Shown: positions 17,230 through 26,618 of the stretch, piece after piece
Layout: each line of letters opens with the position of its first letter
How positions within the stretch are numbered: the stretch's first letter is position 1
NCBI GenBank assembly: GCA_017301995.1
Contig: JAFLEH010000020.1
Span: forward strand, 62,001 to 126,000
DNA length: 64,000 bases
Direction of reading: 5' to 3'
From: Verrucomicrobiota bacterium
Lineage (GTDB): Bacteria > Verrucomicrobiota > Verrucomicrobiia > Verrucomicrobiales > Akkermansiaceae
The notes under the pieces: generated by a model
Databases searched by the model: none
Told to the model about the DNA's origin: nothing
What the model saw: the letters and a program-made list of their open reading frames with translations, nothing else
Program-made: the position numbers and the translations under genes

Positions 17230-17751
17230 ATCTAACGATTGCGACGGCGGCGGTCGGGCGCGGCAAGCGCGCGGCCATCGTCGTGTGGAAAGGATTCGGA
17301 TGGTGGGGTTTTGTGACGGGAATGGGAAGCCGGGGTCGGGCTAACGGAATGGGCTGGTAGGGCAAGGGGAGCAAGGATGAATTACGAAGGGAATGATGAA
17401 GTGGGCGGCGTGCCCTCCGGGGATGGGCGATGTGCCGATGCCCGCGTCGAAGGTGGCGAAGCGGCCCCTGTGTCTCACTGCGAGGCCGATGAGGCAGAGG
17501 TCGGTGAGTTCATTTCCGTACGACCGGACTCGAATCGCCGGGTCGGAGGGCTTCGAGCACATGGGTATCCGGCAGGCGGGCGGCGGCCCTTTTCGAAGGT
17601 GACCAGCGGCAGATGGGCGGCTCCCGATTTGGCGTGGATGTGGCGATCCGGAAAACCGGGATTGGCGGTTGCCATGCCATCGGCGGCAAGAAGGGAAAAT
17701 TCTTGACCGGGAAGAAATGGCCATCTATCCAATCGCAAGTCGCTCAGTTCC

Positions 17752-19983
17752 ATGGCAAAAAGAGACTCACCACGACCCGGGGCCACCGACCACCTGACCG
17801 ACATGGATGTCGGGAGCTTGCTGGCGCTCGGTTCCGCGGACCTGGTGGAGCCGGTTCCTGACCGGGAGGCGCTCGACGAGCAGCTTCCGGGTTACTCGAT
17901 CATATCTGTCATCGGCCGCGGAGGCATGGGCGCGGTCTATCATGGAGTGCAACTCAGCCTCGAGCGCGAGGTGGCGATCAAAATCCTTCCGCCCGGGATC
18001 GACGCGTCGGATCCCGGCTTCGCGTTGCGCTTCGAGAGCGAGGCCAAGGCCATGGCGCGGCTCAGCCACCCGGCGATCGTGTCGGTTCATGATGCCGGGG
18101 AAACCTCTGTCGGATTGCGCTATTTCGTCATGGAATTTGTCGATGGCGGAGATCTTCAACAACTGCTGGAATCGCGCGGTCGCCTGCCACTCGGAGAAGC
18201 GCTTCCCATCATCAACTCCATCGCCGCAGCCCTTCGTTTCGCCCATCAAAACGGCATCTTCCATCGCGACATCAAACCTTCCAACATCCTCATCGACCGC
18301 GCCGGACGCGTCAAAGTCGCGGACTTCGGCCTGGCCCGCGTGGCAAACTCCGCCGTGTCCCCAACGCTCACGAATGTGGTGATGGGATCGCCCGACTACC
18401 TCGCGCCCGAAGCCTATGCTCCCGGCGTGATGCCCGATCACCGGGCGGACATCTTCGCCTTGGGCGCGGTGTTCTATCAGATGCTCGCGGGCCGGCTTCC
18501 CCGCGGGCGGTTCGAGCCCGCGTCCGCCGTGGTGAAGGGTCTTGACCGGAGGATCGATCAGGTCATCGACAAGGCGTTGCAGGCGAATCCCGACAGCCGC
18601 TATCAGAGTGTTAGGGAGTTCATCGAGGCCCTGCAAGCCGCCGCGGGTGGCGGAACTCGTCTTGTGGGACGCCGCAGGTGGATGCTTGCCTGCCTGGGCA
18701 CCGTCGCAACAGGCTCGGCCTGGTGGTTCTGGCCACGCGCGCGGGATTCTTCACCGAAGCCTTCCCCGGCTGCGCCAAATCACCCGAAGATCGGTCTTTT
18801 GTCGAAGCTGGATTTGAAACACGATGTGCTCGCTGGCCAATGGAGCCTCAATGCCGATGGTTCCCTGGTGGTTCTGAGAGGCAGTTTCTCCACTACCGGA
18901 GGCAAAGGCATGCCTCGGGTTCACATTCCCTACCGGCCTCCCGAGGAGTATGACTACGAAATCGAGTTCACTCCCGCGGCGGAGGGAGACGGAGAGGTCT
19001 TTCTGCTCTTTCCCGCTGGCGGCAATCCGGTGATCTGGCGCCCCAGCCAGTGTTCCGACAAACCGCGTTTTTCCGGCTTCGGCGATCTCGACACACTTTG
19101 CATCTCCCGCCAGAGCGAAGCCGTTGTCCGTATCGACGCCACGCCGAAATACGGAGAACGGAACGTAACGCGAGTTGAAGTGCGCAGGGATAGCCTTCGT
19201 GGATTCCTCAATGGCAGGGAACTCGTTTCATGGAGCGGGGATTTCCAGCGCTTTTCCACCAATCCGGATTTTTCGCTGCCGAATCCGCTGGCTCTCGGCA
19301 TCGGCGCTTACCGCACGGATGCCACCATTCACCGCGCGGAACTGACGGAGATCTCAGGCACCGGACATTCGTTCCCCGCACACAATGGAGCCTACACCCC
19401 CGGCCGATGGGTTTCCGTGTATCACGATGACGCCGCAAGGAAGATGTTCAGATCCAATGCCGACTGGATCGACGGGTGGATCGTGCCAAAACCGGAAATC
19501 GGAGGGAAAATCAGCCTGTCCGCGCCCATGGCAAAGCCTGGAGCGAATTGGGGCGCGCGGGCCACTTACCGCTGGAGTGATCGCGTGCCCACCGCGCGCT
19601 CGGGGGTGACCATGCGGAAACAGACGGGCGGGATGAACGGTGCGAAGGCGACCCGCGAATATCTCCTCGAAGTCTATGGGAACCGCGCGGGGTTCCATTA
19701 CATCGAACAACACGAAACCGACGGCCGGAAGGACCAACTCATCGGACAAACCGTGCCATTGAACCTGAGCCCGGAACAGATCGTCACCATCGAAGCCTGC
19801 GTGATCGGCAACAAACTCTTCGGGAAAATCAACGACACCCGGCTAACGGCGGAAGCGAACGGCCTGCTCGACGCTGGCAATTTCGAACTTTTCTGCTACC
19901 ACATGTCCTTCCGCGACCTCGCGTTCATCAATCTCGACGGACTTACCGAACAGGAAGCCCGCCTGGCCGCCGGATTCCCATGA
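17752..19983 (+). CDS. Membrane-anchored Ser/Thr protein kinase with extracytoplasmic LamG-like region
   Basis: 743 residues. The kinase domain spans about 48-295 with a full catalytic set: glycine loop GRGGMG (55-60), VAIK Lys77, HRDIKPSN (171-178), DFG (191-193) and APE (218-220), so it should be active. After RRRW comes a membrane span at about 310-326. The C-terminal 400 residues are beta-rich and resemble DUF1080/LamG-like sugar-binding folds (for example EEYDYEIEFTPAAEGDGEVF), probably as a sensor outside the membrane. The stop overlaps the ECF sigma start in ATGA, so the two are translationally coupled. Kinase plus sigma pairs are known in Planctomycetes and Verrucomicrobia; the kinase probably controls the sigma factor. 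Confidence 0.92.
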   Translation: MAKRDSPRPGATDHLTDMDVGSLLALGSADLVEPVPDREALDEQLPGYSIISVIGRGGMGAVYHGVQLSLEREVAIKILPPGIDASDPGFALRFESEAKAMARLSHPAIVSVHDAGETSVGLRYFVMEFVDGGDLQQLLESRGRLPLGEALPIINSIAAALRFAHQNGIFHRDIKPSNILIDRAGRVKVADFGLARVANSAVSPTLTNVVMGSPDYLAPEAYAPGVMPDHRADIFALGAVFYQMLAGRLPRGRFEPASAVVKGLDRRIDQVIDKALQANPDSRYQSVREFIEALQAAAGGGTRLVGRRRWMLACLGTVATGSAWWFWPRARDSSPKPSPAAPNHPKIGLLSKLDLKHDVLAGQWSLNADGSLVVLRGSFSTTGGKGMPRVHIPYRPPEEYDYEIEFTPAAEGDGEVFLLFPAGGNPVIWRPSQCSDKPRFSGFGDLDTLCISRQSEAVVRIDATPKYGERNVTRVEVRRDSLRGFLNGRELVSWSGDFQRFSTNPDFSLPNPLALGIGAYRTDATIHRAELTEISGTGHSFPAHNGAYTPGRWVSVYHDDAARKMFRSNADWIDGWIVPKPEIGGKISLSAPMAKPGANWGARATYRWSDRVPTARSGVTMRKQTGGMNGAKATREYLLEVYGNRAGFHYIEQHETDGRKDQLIGQTVPLNLSPEQIVTIEACVIGNKLFGKINDTRLTAEANGLLDAGNFELFCYHMSFRDLAFINLDGLTEQEARLAAGFP

Positions 19984-20723
19984 AGCCAGATCCCCACTGC
20001 GATCCCTGTTTCCCCGACACCCGCTGGACGCTCATCTCGCGCCTCCGCAGTGGGGACGAATCCGTCTCGCGTCCCGCGCTCTCCGAGCTTTGCACGCAAT
20101 ACCATTTTCCGCTCTACTGCTTCATCCGCCGCCGCGGCCTGAATCACCACGATGCGGAGGACGCTCTCCAGGACTTCTTCGCCAAGCTCCTCCGCCTGGA
20201 CTCCTTCGCCTCCGCCGATCCTGAAAAAGGCCGCCTCCGCTCCTACCTCGCCACCGCCCTTCATCGTTTTCTGATCGACTGGCGGAAAAACGGACATCTT
20301 CCCCGGGACTCCAACGATTTTCAACCCTGCACCCCGCGCGGCGATGCCCTCAACCTCCGTTACGAACGCGAATCCGGCGATACCTCCGACAGCCCCGAAA
20401 CCATCCTCGACCGCCGCTGGGCCCACGAACTGATGACCCGTGTCCTCACCAACCTGCGGGAAACCCAAACCGCTCGCGGCAAAGGCCGGCTCTACGACGC
20501 CCTACTCCCCGTTCTGCTTGCCGGCGGACGCCTCCAACGCGGCCAATCCGCCGAACTCGCCGCGGAACTCGGCATTTCCGAGGGCAACGTCCGCATCTCC
20601 CTCTCCCGGTTCCTGCGCGATTACCGCGACGCCCTCGAAGCCGCCGTCCTCGAAACCGTCCCCTCCCGCCATCAAATTCCGGAGGAAATCTCCTACCTGC
20701 TCAGTCTCTTCTCCAGAGACTGA
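19980..20723 (+). CDS. ECF-type sigma factor, kinase-associated
   Basis: 247 residues, with the start overlapping the kinase stop by four bases. Region 2: CTQYHFPLYCFIRRRGLNHHDAEDALQDFF, with the acidic patch typical of sigma region 2. Region 4: AELAAELGISEGNVRISLSRFLRDYRDAL, the helix-turn-helix that reads the -35 box. The N-terminal FPDTRWTLISRL is characteristic of the kinase-associated ECF groups of Planctomycetes and Verrucomicrobia. No separate anti-sigma gene is adjacent; the kinase is the likely controller. An 8-bp palindrome overlaps the stop codon. Confidence 0.9.
   Translation: MKPDPHCDPCFPDTRWTLISRLRSGDESVSRPALSELCTQYHFPLYCFIRRRGLNHHDAEDALQDFFAKLLRLDSFASADPEKGRLRSYLATALHRFLIDWRKNGHLPRDSNDFQPCTPRGDALNLRYERESGDTSDSPETILDRRWAHELMTRVLTNLRETQTARGKGRLYDALLPVLLAGGRLQRGQSAELAAELGISEGNVRISLSRFLRDYRDALEAAVLETVPSRHQIPEEISYLLSLFSRD
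20702..20722 (+). terminator. 8-bp hairpin at the ECF sigma stop codon
   Basis: CAGTCTCT and AGAGACTG pair perfectly across TCTCC. The hairpin lies within the last codons of the sigma gene. A second hairpin, GGCTCCA-TGT-TGGAGCC, follows at 20739-20755. Together they may end the kinase-sigma transcript, although no T-tract follows. Confidence 0.35.
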
Positions 20724-21305
20724 ACGAGTGCCCGGAGTGGCTCCATGTTGGAGCCATGGCAAGGGCGGGCGCAGGCCACGCCGCCCGCATCTTCCGCAAA
20801 ACGGGGTCACGAAGAAATAACTTCGTAACGCAAGCCCCGCCGCCCGGTAACCAGTTTTGCAGAGGCCCATGCCCCCGCAATCACCTCTCCAGAAACCAAC
20901 TCCCGCCCGGCCCACCCATGACACCTCCGGGCGGGAGGCATCACTTCATCCATCTTATGATCCCTCGATCCGACAATCCCCGATAGATCCCTGATTTCAA
21001 TAAACAGCGAGTCCCCCTCGTTCCGGAAAACCATTGACGCCCCATCCCGGACCTGACACATGAATCATCTTTCGGAATCTGCCCAAAGCCCCCCCGGCTA
21101 TGAATTCTCCTGAAACGCCAATTACCCGTTGCTGGAACAATCTGTTCCAGTCCGTCTCCGGAGCGTCCCGCTCCGATTCCTTTCTCCGCGCTTCGCTCCG
21201 GAACCGGCGAACAGTCACACCGGACCTGTCCCGGCACGGCCAAAGACGACACCATCTTCTTTCCTTTCAGCTTCTCAGCATTTCAGAATTTCAGCTTTTA
21301 CCACC
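20724..21305. other. 582-base intergenic region rich in palindromes
   Basis: There is no credible gene. It holds perfect or near-perfect hairpins at 20739-20755, about 20805-20828, 21132-21150 (CTGGAACA-ATC-TGTTCCAG) and 21159-21175 (CGGAGCG-TCC-CGCTCCG, followed by ATTCCTTT). The promoter of the next gene must lie in its 3' part. The last 40 bases before the ATG are rich in T and C. Confidence 0.5.
21132..21150. promoter_or_regulatory. Perfect 8-bp palindrome, operator-like
   Basis: CTGGAACA, ATC, TGTTCCAG: a 19-base near-continuous dyad 156 bases upstream of the SUMF1-like gene. Its short loop suits a repressor site or a REP unit. A second 7-bp dyad starts nine bases later. Confidence 0.35.
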
Positions 21306-22307
21306 ATGAAACTCCCCATCCTCCTTGCCCTCCTCAACCTCCCTGCTTCAGCCGCCGTCTCCATCGACTGGGTCACTATCGGGGATCCCGGCAATGCTGC
21401 CCAGTCCGCCGCCAACCGCACGCATTTCTTCGGCAGCGGCGGAGATAGCTACGGCGCGGTGGCGGACACTTTCCGAATGTCGCGCAACGAGACGACCATC
21501 GCCCAATACGCAGCCTTCCTAAATGCCAAAGCCAGCAGCGACCCTTACGGTCTTTGGAACTCCAGCATGGCATCGGATAGACACTTTGCTGGCATCACAC
21601 GCAGCGGCACTTCTGGCAGCTACACATACTCGGTGACAGGTAGTGGACTGCGACCAATCACCTACGTAAGCTGGTTTGATGCAGCGCGCTACACTAACTG
21701 GATAAACAACGGCCAGGGCAGCGGCGACACTGAGACCGGAGCCTACACCTTAGTCGGTGGACAAATCAGCGGCACAGCACCGGCGCGAAATGTTGGAGCC
21801 ACAGTTTGGATTCCCACCGAAAACGAATGGTTTAAAGCGGCTTACTATGATCCCACGCACATAAGCGGCGCCGGCGGCTACTGGCTGCATGCCAACCAAA
21901 GTAACAGCATGACGAGTAACAACATGACCCACGCAGGTGCCGCTAATTATCACGATGGTAACCAAGCTATCGCAGAAAATGGCTTGCCATCAATTCTTTC
22001 GGATGTGGGAGCCTATGGACAGGATTCCCAGAATTATTATTTGCTCAGTGATATGGCTGGAAATGTTATGGAGTGGAATGATCTGCTTGCAGAATCTGGT
22101 GCCTTACGCGGAGTGCGAGGAGGCTATTGGAACATGAACGAGATTGGACAACAATCCGATTACAGGCTCGAATGGTCTACATCTTTTGAATTTAATGGAC
22201 TGGGCTTCCGCCTCGCCGCCGCAATCCCCGAACCCTCCTCCCTCGTCCTCTCGCTCCTCGCCAGCGGAGCGTTCCTGACCCGCCGCAGGCGGCACCCTGA
22301 ACTGTAG
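21306..22307 (+). CDS. SUMF1/FGE-like domain protein with PEP-CTERM tail
   Basis: 333 residues. The start at 21306 gives the signal peptide MKLPILLALLNLPASAA. The body is a formylglycine-generating-enzyme (SUMF1) fold: FRMSRNETTIAQYAAFLNA, ITYVSWFDAARYTNWINN, WIPTENEWFKAAYYD, LLSDMAGNVMEWN, LRGVRGGYW and GLGFRLA. I see no catalytic Cys pair, so it is probably not a sulfatase activator; many bacterial SUMF1-fold proteins are binding or display proteins. It ends IPEPSSLVLSLLASGAFLTRRRR, a PEP-CTERM signal. Bases 21901-22140 are about 46% GC against about 63% nearby, and the codon use there is AT-rich, suggesting different ancestry. Confidence 0.88.
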   Translation: MKLPILLALLNLPASAAVSIDWVTIGDPGNAAQSAANRTHFFGSGGDSYGAVADTFRMSRNETTIAQYAAFLNAKASSDPYGLWNSSMASDRHFAGITRSGTSGSYTYSVTGSGLRPITYVSWFDAARYTNWINNGQGSGDTETGAYTLVGGQISGTAPARNVGATVWIPTENEWFKAAYYDPTHISGAGGYWLHANQSNSMTSNNMTHAGAANYHDGNQAIAENGLPSILSDVGAYGQDSQNYYLLSDMAGNVMEWNDLLAESGALRGVRGGYWNMNEIGQQSDYRLEWSTSFEFNGLGFRLAAAIPEPSSLVLSLLASGAFLTRRRRHPEL

Positions 22308-22360
22308 CGTCGGTCTGTGACCGTCGCTGATTTTCCAACCTTTCCACCTTTCACGCCCCA

Positions 22361-23284
22361 ATGAAACTCCATCGCTTCCTGCCGGTCCCCGTCTGCGTCT
22401 GCTTCGCCAGCCCATCCTGCTCACAGGGCGACTTGGTTTTTGCCGCCCGTTCATCCATTGGCCTTGAAGTGGCGGGGGATGTCTCGAAACTCCCCGACCA
22501 TGTGAACTTCGGATACCGGCGGCGCGAATTTCTCTACGCGGGAGATAAAGCTCCCAAGAATGAAAGCGCGCTGGCCAAGATGGATGTCGAAACAACTTGG
22601 TTTGACGGCATGGCGCTCCGCGAAACCTTTGCAACCGGAACCGCGGCGGAAAAAATGGTTGGCAAGCCGGGCGGCTCCCCCGCGGAAAATAGTGGAACCC
22701 AGCCGGTGGTTTTCGGCTCCCACACCCGGATCGGCCTGGCCATGACGCTTCCCAGCGCCGGAGCGGCCGAGTCACCATCGTTGCTCGCGGGTTTCTCCCG
22801 CCGTGTGGCCACCATTGTCCGCTCGACCGACGGCGAGAAGCTTCCTTCCGTGGCGGCCACCATGCAATTGCACACCTCGGGCATCAATCCCAAGGGTTCG
22901 GCACCTTCCGCCAGCCTGCCGGAGCCTGCGAAACTCTCCGACCAAGGCGCCACCACGGCGGCCAATGCGCGCGTCAGACAGTTTTTCGCCGTCGGCAAGG
23001 CGGCCGACGAGTTGGACAAGCAAACCCAACAGAAGATCCTCGCCGCGACGACCGGAAATCCGCTCGAAACCAAGGAGGAGGCGAAGCCGGAACCTCAGGA
23101 CAATTCCGAAAACCCCACCAAAGGAGGCACCCAGAAGAAGGATGTCATCTATCTGGCGTTTCCGGGAACGGGCAACCAGAAACCCCGCCCCCTTGGCGAA
23201 ATAGAATCCATCGCCAACCAGGCATTCGATGCATGGGGCGGACTGGATCGCCTGGCATTACTATTGAGCGCCATCCGGGCGTGA
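22361..23284 (+). CDS. Hypothetical exported protein
   Basis: 307 residues. The N-terminus (FLPVPVCVCFASPSCS) is moderately hydrophobic with Cys residues and could be a short signal or lipoprotein signal, though no clean lipobox is seen. The middle is Ala/Gly/Pro-rich with GFSRRVATIVRSTDGEKLP. After a polar linker (about 235-265) the C-terminus reads DVIYLAFPGTGNQKP and DAWGGLDRLALLLSAI. I do not recognise a family. It lies 53 bases after the SUMF1-like gene on the same strand, with a similar MKL start. Confidence 0.6.
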   Translation: MKLHRFLPVPVCVCFASPSCSQGDLVFAARSSIGLEVAGDVSKLPDHVNFGYRRREFLYAGDKAPKNESALAKMDVETTWFDGMALRETFATGTAAEKMVGKPGGSPAENSGTQPVVFGSHTRIGLAMTLPSAGAAESPSLLAGFSRRVATIVRSTDGEKLPSVAATMQLHTSGINPKGSAPSASLPEPAKLSDQGATTAANARVRQFFAVGKAADELDKQTQQKILAATTGNPLETKEEAKPEPQDNSENPTKGGTQKKDVIYLAFPGTGNQKPRPLGEIESIANQAFDAWGGLDRLALLLSAIRA

Positions 23285-23350
23285 TCCACCAAAGTTGGTC
23301 TTCTTTCCATTCATACACAACCACTTGAAACTTCCAACTTGAAACTTAAC

Positions 23351-26300
23351 ATGAAAACACTCCGACTCCTGCTCTTGCTTTTCTTCACATTCCTGTCGCC
23401 CGGACTTCTCCACGCCCAGACGCCGGATGGTTTTGATCCGAATGCCAACAATCGGGTTTATTCCCTGGCCGTGCAGGCCGATAGCAAGCTCCTCATCGGC
23501 GGAGCCTTCACCGCCATGAGCGGGGTAACACGCAATCGAATTGCCCGCTTGAACGCGGACGGCACGCTGGATGGCTCCTTCAGTCCCGATGCCAACCATG
23601 TGGTCAATTCCCTCGCCGTGCAGGCGGATGGTAAGATCCTCATGGGGGGATTCTTCACCACGGTAGGCGGGGTGACACGCAATCGAATTGCCCGCCTGAA
23701 CGCGAACGGATCACTGGACAGCTCCTTCAATCCCAATGCCAACGATTCGATTAATTCCGTTGTTCTGCAGGCGGATGGCAAGATTCTCATCGGGGGGGAT
23801 TTCACAACCGTGGGCGGGGTGGTTCGCAACCGGATCGCCCGCTTGAACGTGGACGGCACATTGGATAGCTCCTTCAACCCCAATGCCAATAGTTGGGTTT
23901 ATTCGCTCGCCGTGCAGGTAGATGGCAAGATCCTCATCGGAGGAGGATTCACCACCGTGGGTGGGGTGACTCGCAACTACATCGCCCGCGTGAATGCGGA
24001 CGGGACTCTGGACAGCTCCTTCAATCCCAATGCCGACGGTGGAGTCGGCACGATTGCCGTGCAGGCCGATGGCAAGATCGTTATCGGGGGGGGATTCGTC
24101 GTAGTGGGCGGGGTGGCTCGCAACCGGATCGCCCGCTTGAACACGAACGGGACTCTGGACAGCTCTTTTAATCCCAATCTCAGCGGTGGACTCTCCACTA
24201 TTGCCCTGCAGGCCGATGGCAAGATCATCATCGGCGGGCCATTCATTTCTGTGGGCTTGGTAGGTCGCAACAACATCGCCCGCTTGAACGCGGACGGCAC
24301 GTTGGATAGCTCCTTTGATCCCAATGCCAACAATGTGGTCAATTCCCTCGCCTCTCAGTTAGACGGACGCATTCTATTAGGTGGCGGCTTTTCTGCCGTG
24401 GGCGGTATCCCGCGCAGCAATATTGCAAGAATCACAAATGATACCGCCGCGACATCCAGCCTGTCTATCGTCGGGGATAATCAAATCGACTGGTTGCGCG
24501 GGGGGAGCACACCGGAGGTCGGACAAGTCATCTTCGAAAACTGGAACGGAGCCTCATGGGTGAGTCTTGGCACGCCGACGCGTGTCACCGGCGGTTGGCG
24601 TTTGACGGGATTGTCCTTGCCTCCCGCTGGCCAAATCCGTGCACGGGGCAGAACCACAGGCGGCCAATACAACGGCAGTTCCGGCATCATCGAACAAACG
24701 CTGACCTTCGGTCCTCCTGATGTCGCCCTTGAGGCCCCCACCGGAACGACGGTGTCCAACGGAACCGGGACGCTCGCCTTCGGCATGATCGCTCCCGGGC
24801 AAAACCAAGACATCACCTGCACCTTGCGCAACACGGGTGGCACGGAATTAGCCGGCATCACACCCTCGATCACCGGAACCGGAGCCTCTTCCTTCAGCTT
24901 GCCCACTCCGCCGCCCAGCACTCTTGCCGCAGGCGGCAGCGCGACCTTCACCGTGAGATTTGCAGCGACCAGCGGGGCGAAGACCGCCACGCTCTCGATT
25001 GCCAGCGATGACCCCGACGAAAACCCGTTCACGCTCACCCTCACCGGCACGGGCAACACCGCGCCGACCTTCGCGGGCTACAGCGTGGTCACGCCTTGGC
25101 AGACGGCGGCCAGCATCCCGCTTTCCAAGCTCCTGTCGAAAGCCTCCGATGCCGATGGCGACACGCTCAGCGTCACCGCCGCCGGGCCTAGCAGCACGCA
25201 GGGCGGCACGGCGGTGTTGCAGAGCGGTGCCATCCTCTACACTCCGCCCGCCGCGTTTTCCGGCAACGACACCTTTTCCGTGACCATCGCCGATCCCTAC
25301 GGCGCTACGGTTTCCGGCACGGTGACGGTCGGCGTGGCGCCGAATCCCACTTCCGGCGGCGTGGGAGTGAATCCGCCGCAGATCACCATGCCGGGCAATG
25401 GCACTGCTTTGATCAGTTCCCAAGGCATCCCCGGCCGCACCTACATGGTCCAGCGTTCCACCGACCTGAACTACTGGACCACCATTGGCACCACCGTTGC
25501 CACAAGCCATGGCGTCGTTGCTTTCGTGGATAGCAATCCGCCGCCGGGCAGCGCGTTCTACCGGATGGGCCGCGATGTGCCGGAAATGAACTTCTGGGGC
25601 AATGGCTCCGACGGGGCTCTAACCACGACCGGCAACATCAACTTCGGCAGCGTGCAGGACGGGGATGTGGTGGTGAAACAATTCACCAATCTCACCATCA
25701 ACGCCGGCCACACGGTGACCACTTCCAACCGCTGCCGCGGGCTGGTCATTTATGTGAACGGCGACTGCACGATCAATGGCACGCTCAGCATGACCGCACG
25801 CGGAGCCAATGCGAATCCCACCCTGGCCGATTCCATCCCCGCCACCGGCATCCGGCTGGCGCGTTTCAAATTCGGCTCCAACGAAACCCTCGCCGCCTCC
25901 GATCTCGGCGGCACCGGTCTGGGTGGCGTGGGGGGCGCGTGGCGCGCCGCCGAATCCCAACAACTCGGCATCGCCGGGAATGGTGCGATCTACACCATCG
26001 CCCGCGAGGGCGGTGCGGGGGGGGCAGGCCGTTGGGACAACACCTATCAAGCCGCAGCCCCCGGCTACGCGGGAGGAACCTCTGCGAATGGAACAGGCGG
26101 GGGCGGATCGGGTAGCGTTTGGAGTGGTGGAACCAGCGGTGCGGGTGCCCAAGGCACATGCTATTCCGGCGGTGCCGGTGGTGGTGCCGCATCGAACGGC
26201 CGTAACGGCGGCTCTGGCCAAGCCTACGGCGGCCAAGGAGGCAAAGGCGAGGACTACGCCGGCGGTGGAGCGGGAAACCCTGGCGGAGGTGGGGGATCCG

Positions 26301-26569
26301 CGGGCGGTGGACCGGGATCGAACGGAACCGGCGGACTCCTCGTGCTGGGTGTTAAAGGAAATCTTGTGATTGGCCCGTCCGGCAGCATTCGTTCCGAAGG
26401 ATCCGCGGGTGGCACCGGTGGCGGCACAAACGGCGGCGGATCCGGCGGCGGACGCATCATCGTGCTGCAAGCCGGTTCCCTTACCAACACGGGGGTCATC
26501 TCCGCGGCCGGAGGAAACGGCGGCCATGGTGGTGCCGGAGCCATCACCATCGACCGCATCGACCCCTGA
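23351..26569 (+). CDS. Delta-60 repeat surface protein with choice-of-anchor D and cadherin-like domains
   Basis: 1072 residues. ATG 23351 is chosen over an upstream TTG because it opens a clear signal peptide (LLLLLFFTFLSPGLLHAQ). Seven 49-residue delta-60 units span residues 28-365, each with SLAVQADGKILIGG, FTTVGG, RNRIARLN and GTLDSSF. A choice-of-anchor D (ASPM-SPD2-Hydin) domain follows at about 460-570 (FGMIAPGQNQDITCTLRNTG), then a cadherin-like domain at about 575-670 (ASDADGDTLSVTA, ALYTPPAAFSGNDTF-like). The last 330 residues contain a beta-helix-like part and a very Gly-rich tail with no PEP-CTERM motif. Probably an exported adhesive or structural protein; it ends 49 bases before the next gene. 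Confidence 0.85.
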   Translation: MKTLRLLLLLFFTFLSPGLLHAQTPDGFDPNANNRVYSLAVQADSKLLIGGAFTAMSGVTRNRIARLNADGTLDGSFSPDANHVVNSLAVQADGKILMGGFFTTVGGVTRNRIARLNANGSLDSSFNPNANDSINSVVLQADGKILIGGDFTTVGGVVRNRIARLNVDGTLDSSFNPNANSWVYSLAVQVDGKILIGGGFTTVGGVTRNYIARVNADGTLDSSFNPNADGGVGTIAVQADGKIVIGGGFVVVGGVARNRIARLNTNGTLDSSFNPNLSGGLSTIALQADGKIIIGGPFISVGLVGRNNIARLNADGTLDSSFDPNANNVVNSLASQLDGRILLGGGFSAVGGIPRSNIARITNDTAATSSLSIVGDNQIDWLRGGSTPEVGQVIFENWNGASWVSLGTPTRVTGGWRLTGLSLPPAGQIRARGRTTGGQYNGSSGIIEQTLTFGPPDVALEAPTGTTVSNGTGTLAFGMIAPGQNQDITCTLRNTGGTELAGITPSITGTGASSFSLPTPPPSTLAAGGSATFTVRFAATSGAKTATLSIASDDPDENPFTLTLTGTGNTAPTFAGYSVVTPWQTAASIPLSKLLSKASDADGDTLSVTAAGPSSTQGGTAVLQSGAILYTPPAAFSGNDTFSVTIADPYGATVSGTVTVGVAPNPTSGGVGVNPPQITMPGNGTALISSQGIPGRTYMVQRSTDLNYWTTIGTTVATSHGVVAFVDSNPPPGSAFYRMGRDVPEMNFWGNGSDGALTTTGNINFGSVQDGDVVVKQFTNLTINAGHTVTTSNRCRGLVIYVNGDCTINGTLSMTARGANANPTLADSIPATGIRLARFKFGSNETLAASDLGGTGLGGVGGAWRAAESQQLGIAGNGAIYTIAREGGAGGAGRWDNTYQAAAPGYAGGTSANGTGGGGSGSVWSGGTSGAGAQGTCYSGGAGGGAASNGRNGGSGQAYGGQGGKGEDYAGGGAGNPGGGGGSAGGGPGSNGTGGLLVLGVKGNLVIGPSGSIRSEGSAGGTGGGTNGGGSGGGRIIVLQAGSLTNTGVISAAGGNGGHGGAGAITIDRIDP
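23432..24443 (+). repeat. Seven in-frame tandem repeats of 147 bp (delta-60 units)
   Basis: The units are coding and 49 codons long, beginning at Phe in F(N/D/S)PNAN. DNA identity between neighbours is high (for example GGCAAGATCCTCATCGG recurs), which allows copy-number change by recombination. The seventh unit is cut short at about 43 codons. Confidence 0.85.
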
Positions 26570-26618
26570 CATCTGAATCGAGACATTCGCGATCCACGAT
26601 CCACTATCTTCCATCCAT

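Larger units (their letters stand above)
17008..17751. other. 744-base intergenic region without a credible gene
   Basis: It contains the dyad at 17012-17029, an 11-bp hairpin at 17132-17161 and one copy of a 43-base dispersed repeat at 17187-17229. The rest (17300-17700) has open frames on both strands, but none has a convincing start, hydrophobic pattern or recognisable motif. It may hold a decayed gene. Confidence 0.45.

Noticed and set aside
17377-17706. 109-residue frame in the gap before the kinase
   Set aside because: No recognisable motif or convincing start; the opposite strand is equally open. I left it as unexplained intergenic sequence.
21306-22307. Active formylglycine-generating enzyme
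   Set aside because: No catalytic cysteines are visible in the SUMF1-like domain and no sulfatase gene is nearby.
23432-24443. Tandem repeats as a CRISPR array
   Set aside because: The 147-bp units are in frame, protein-coding and lack unique spacers; they are delta-60 repeats.
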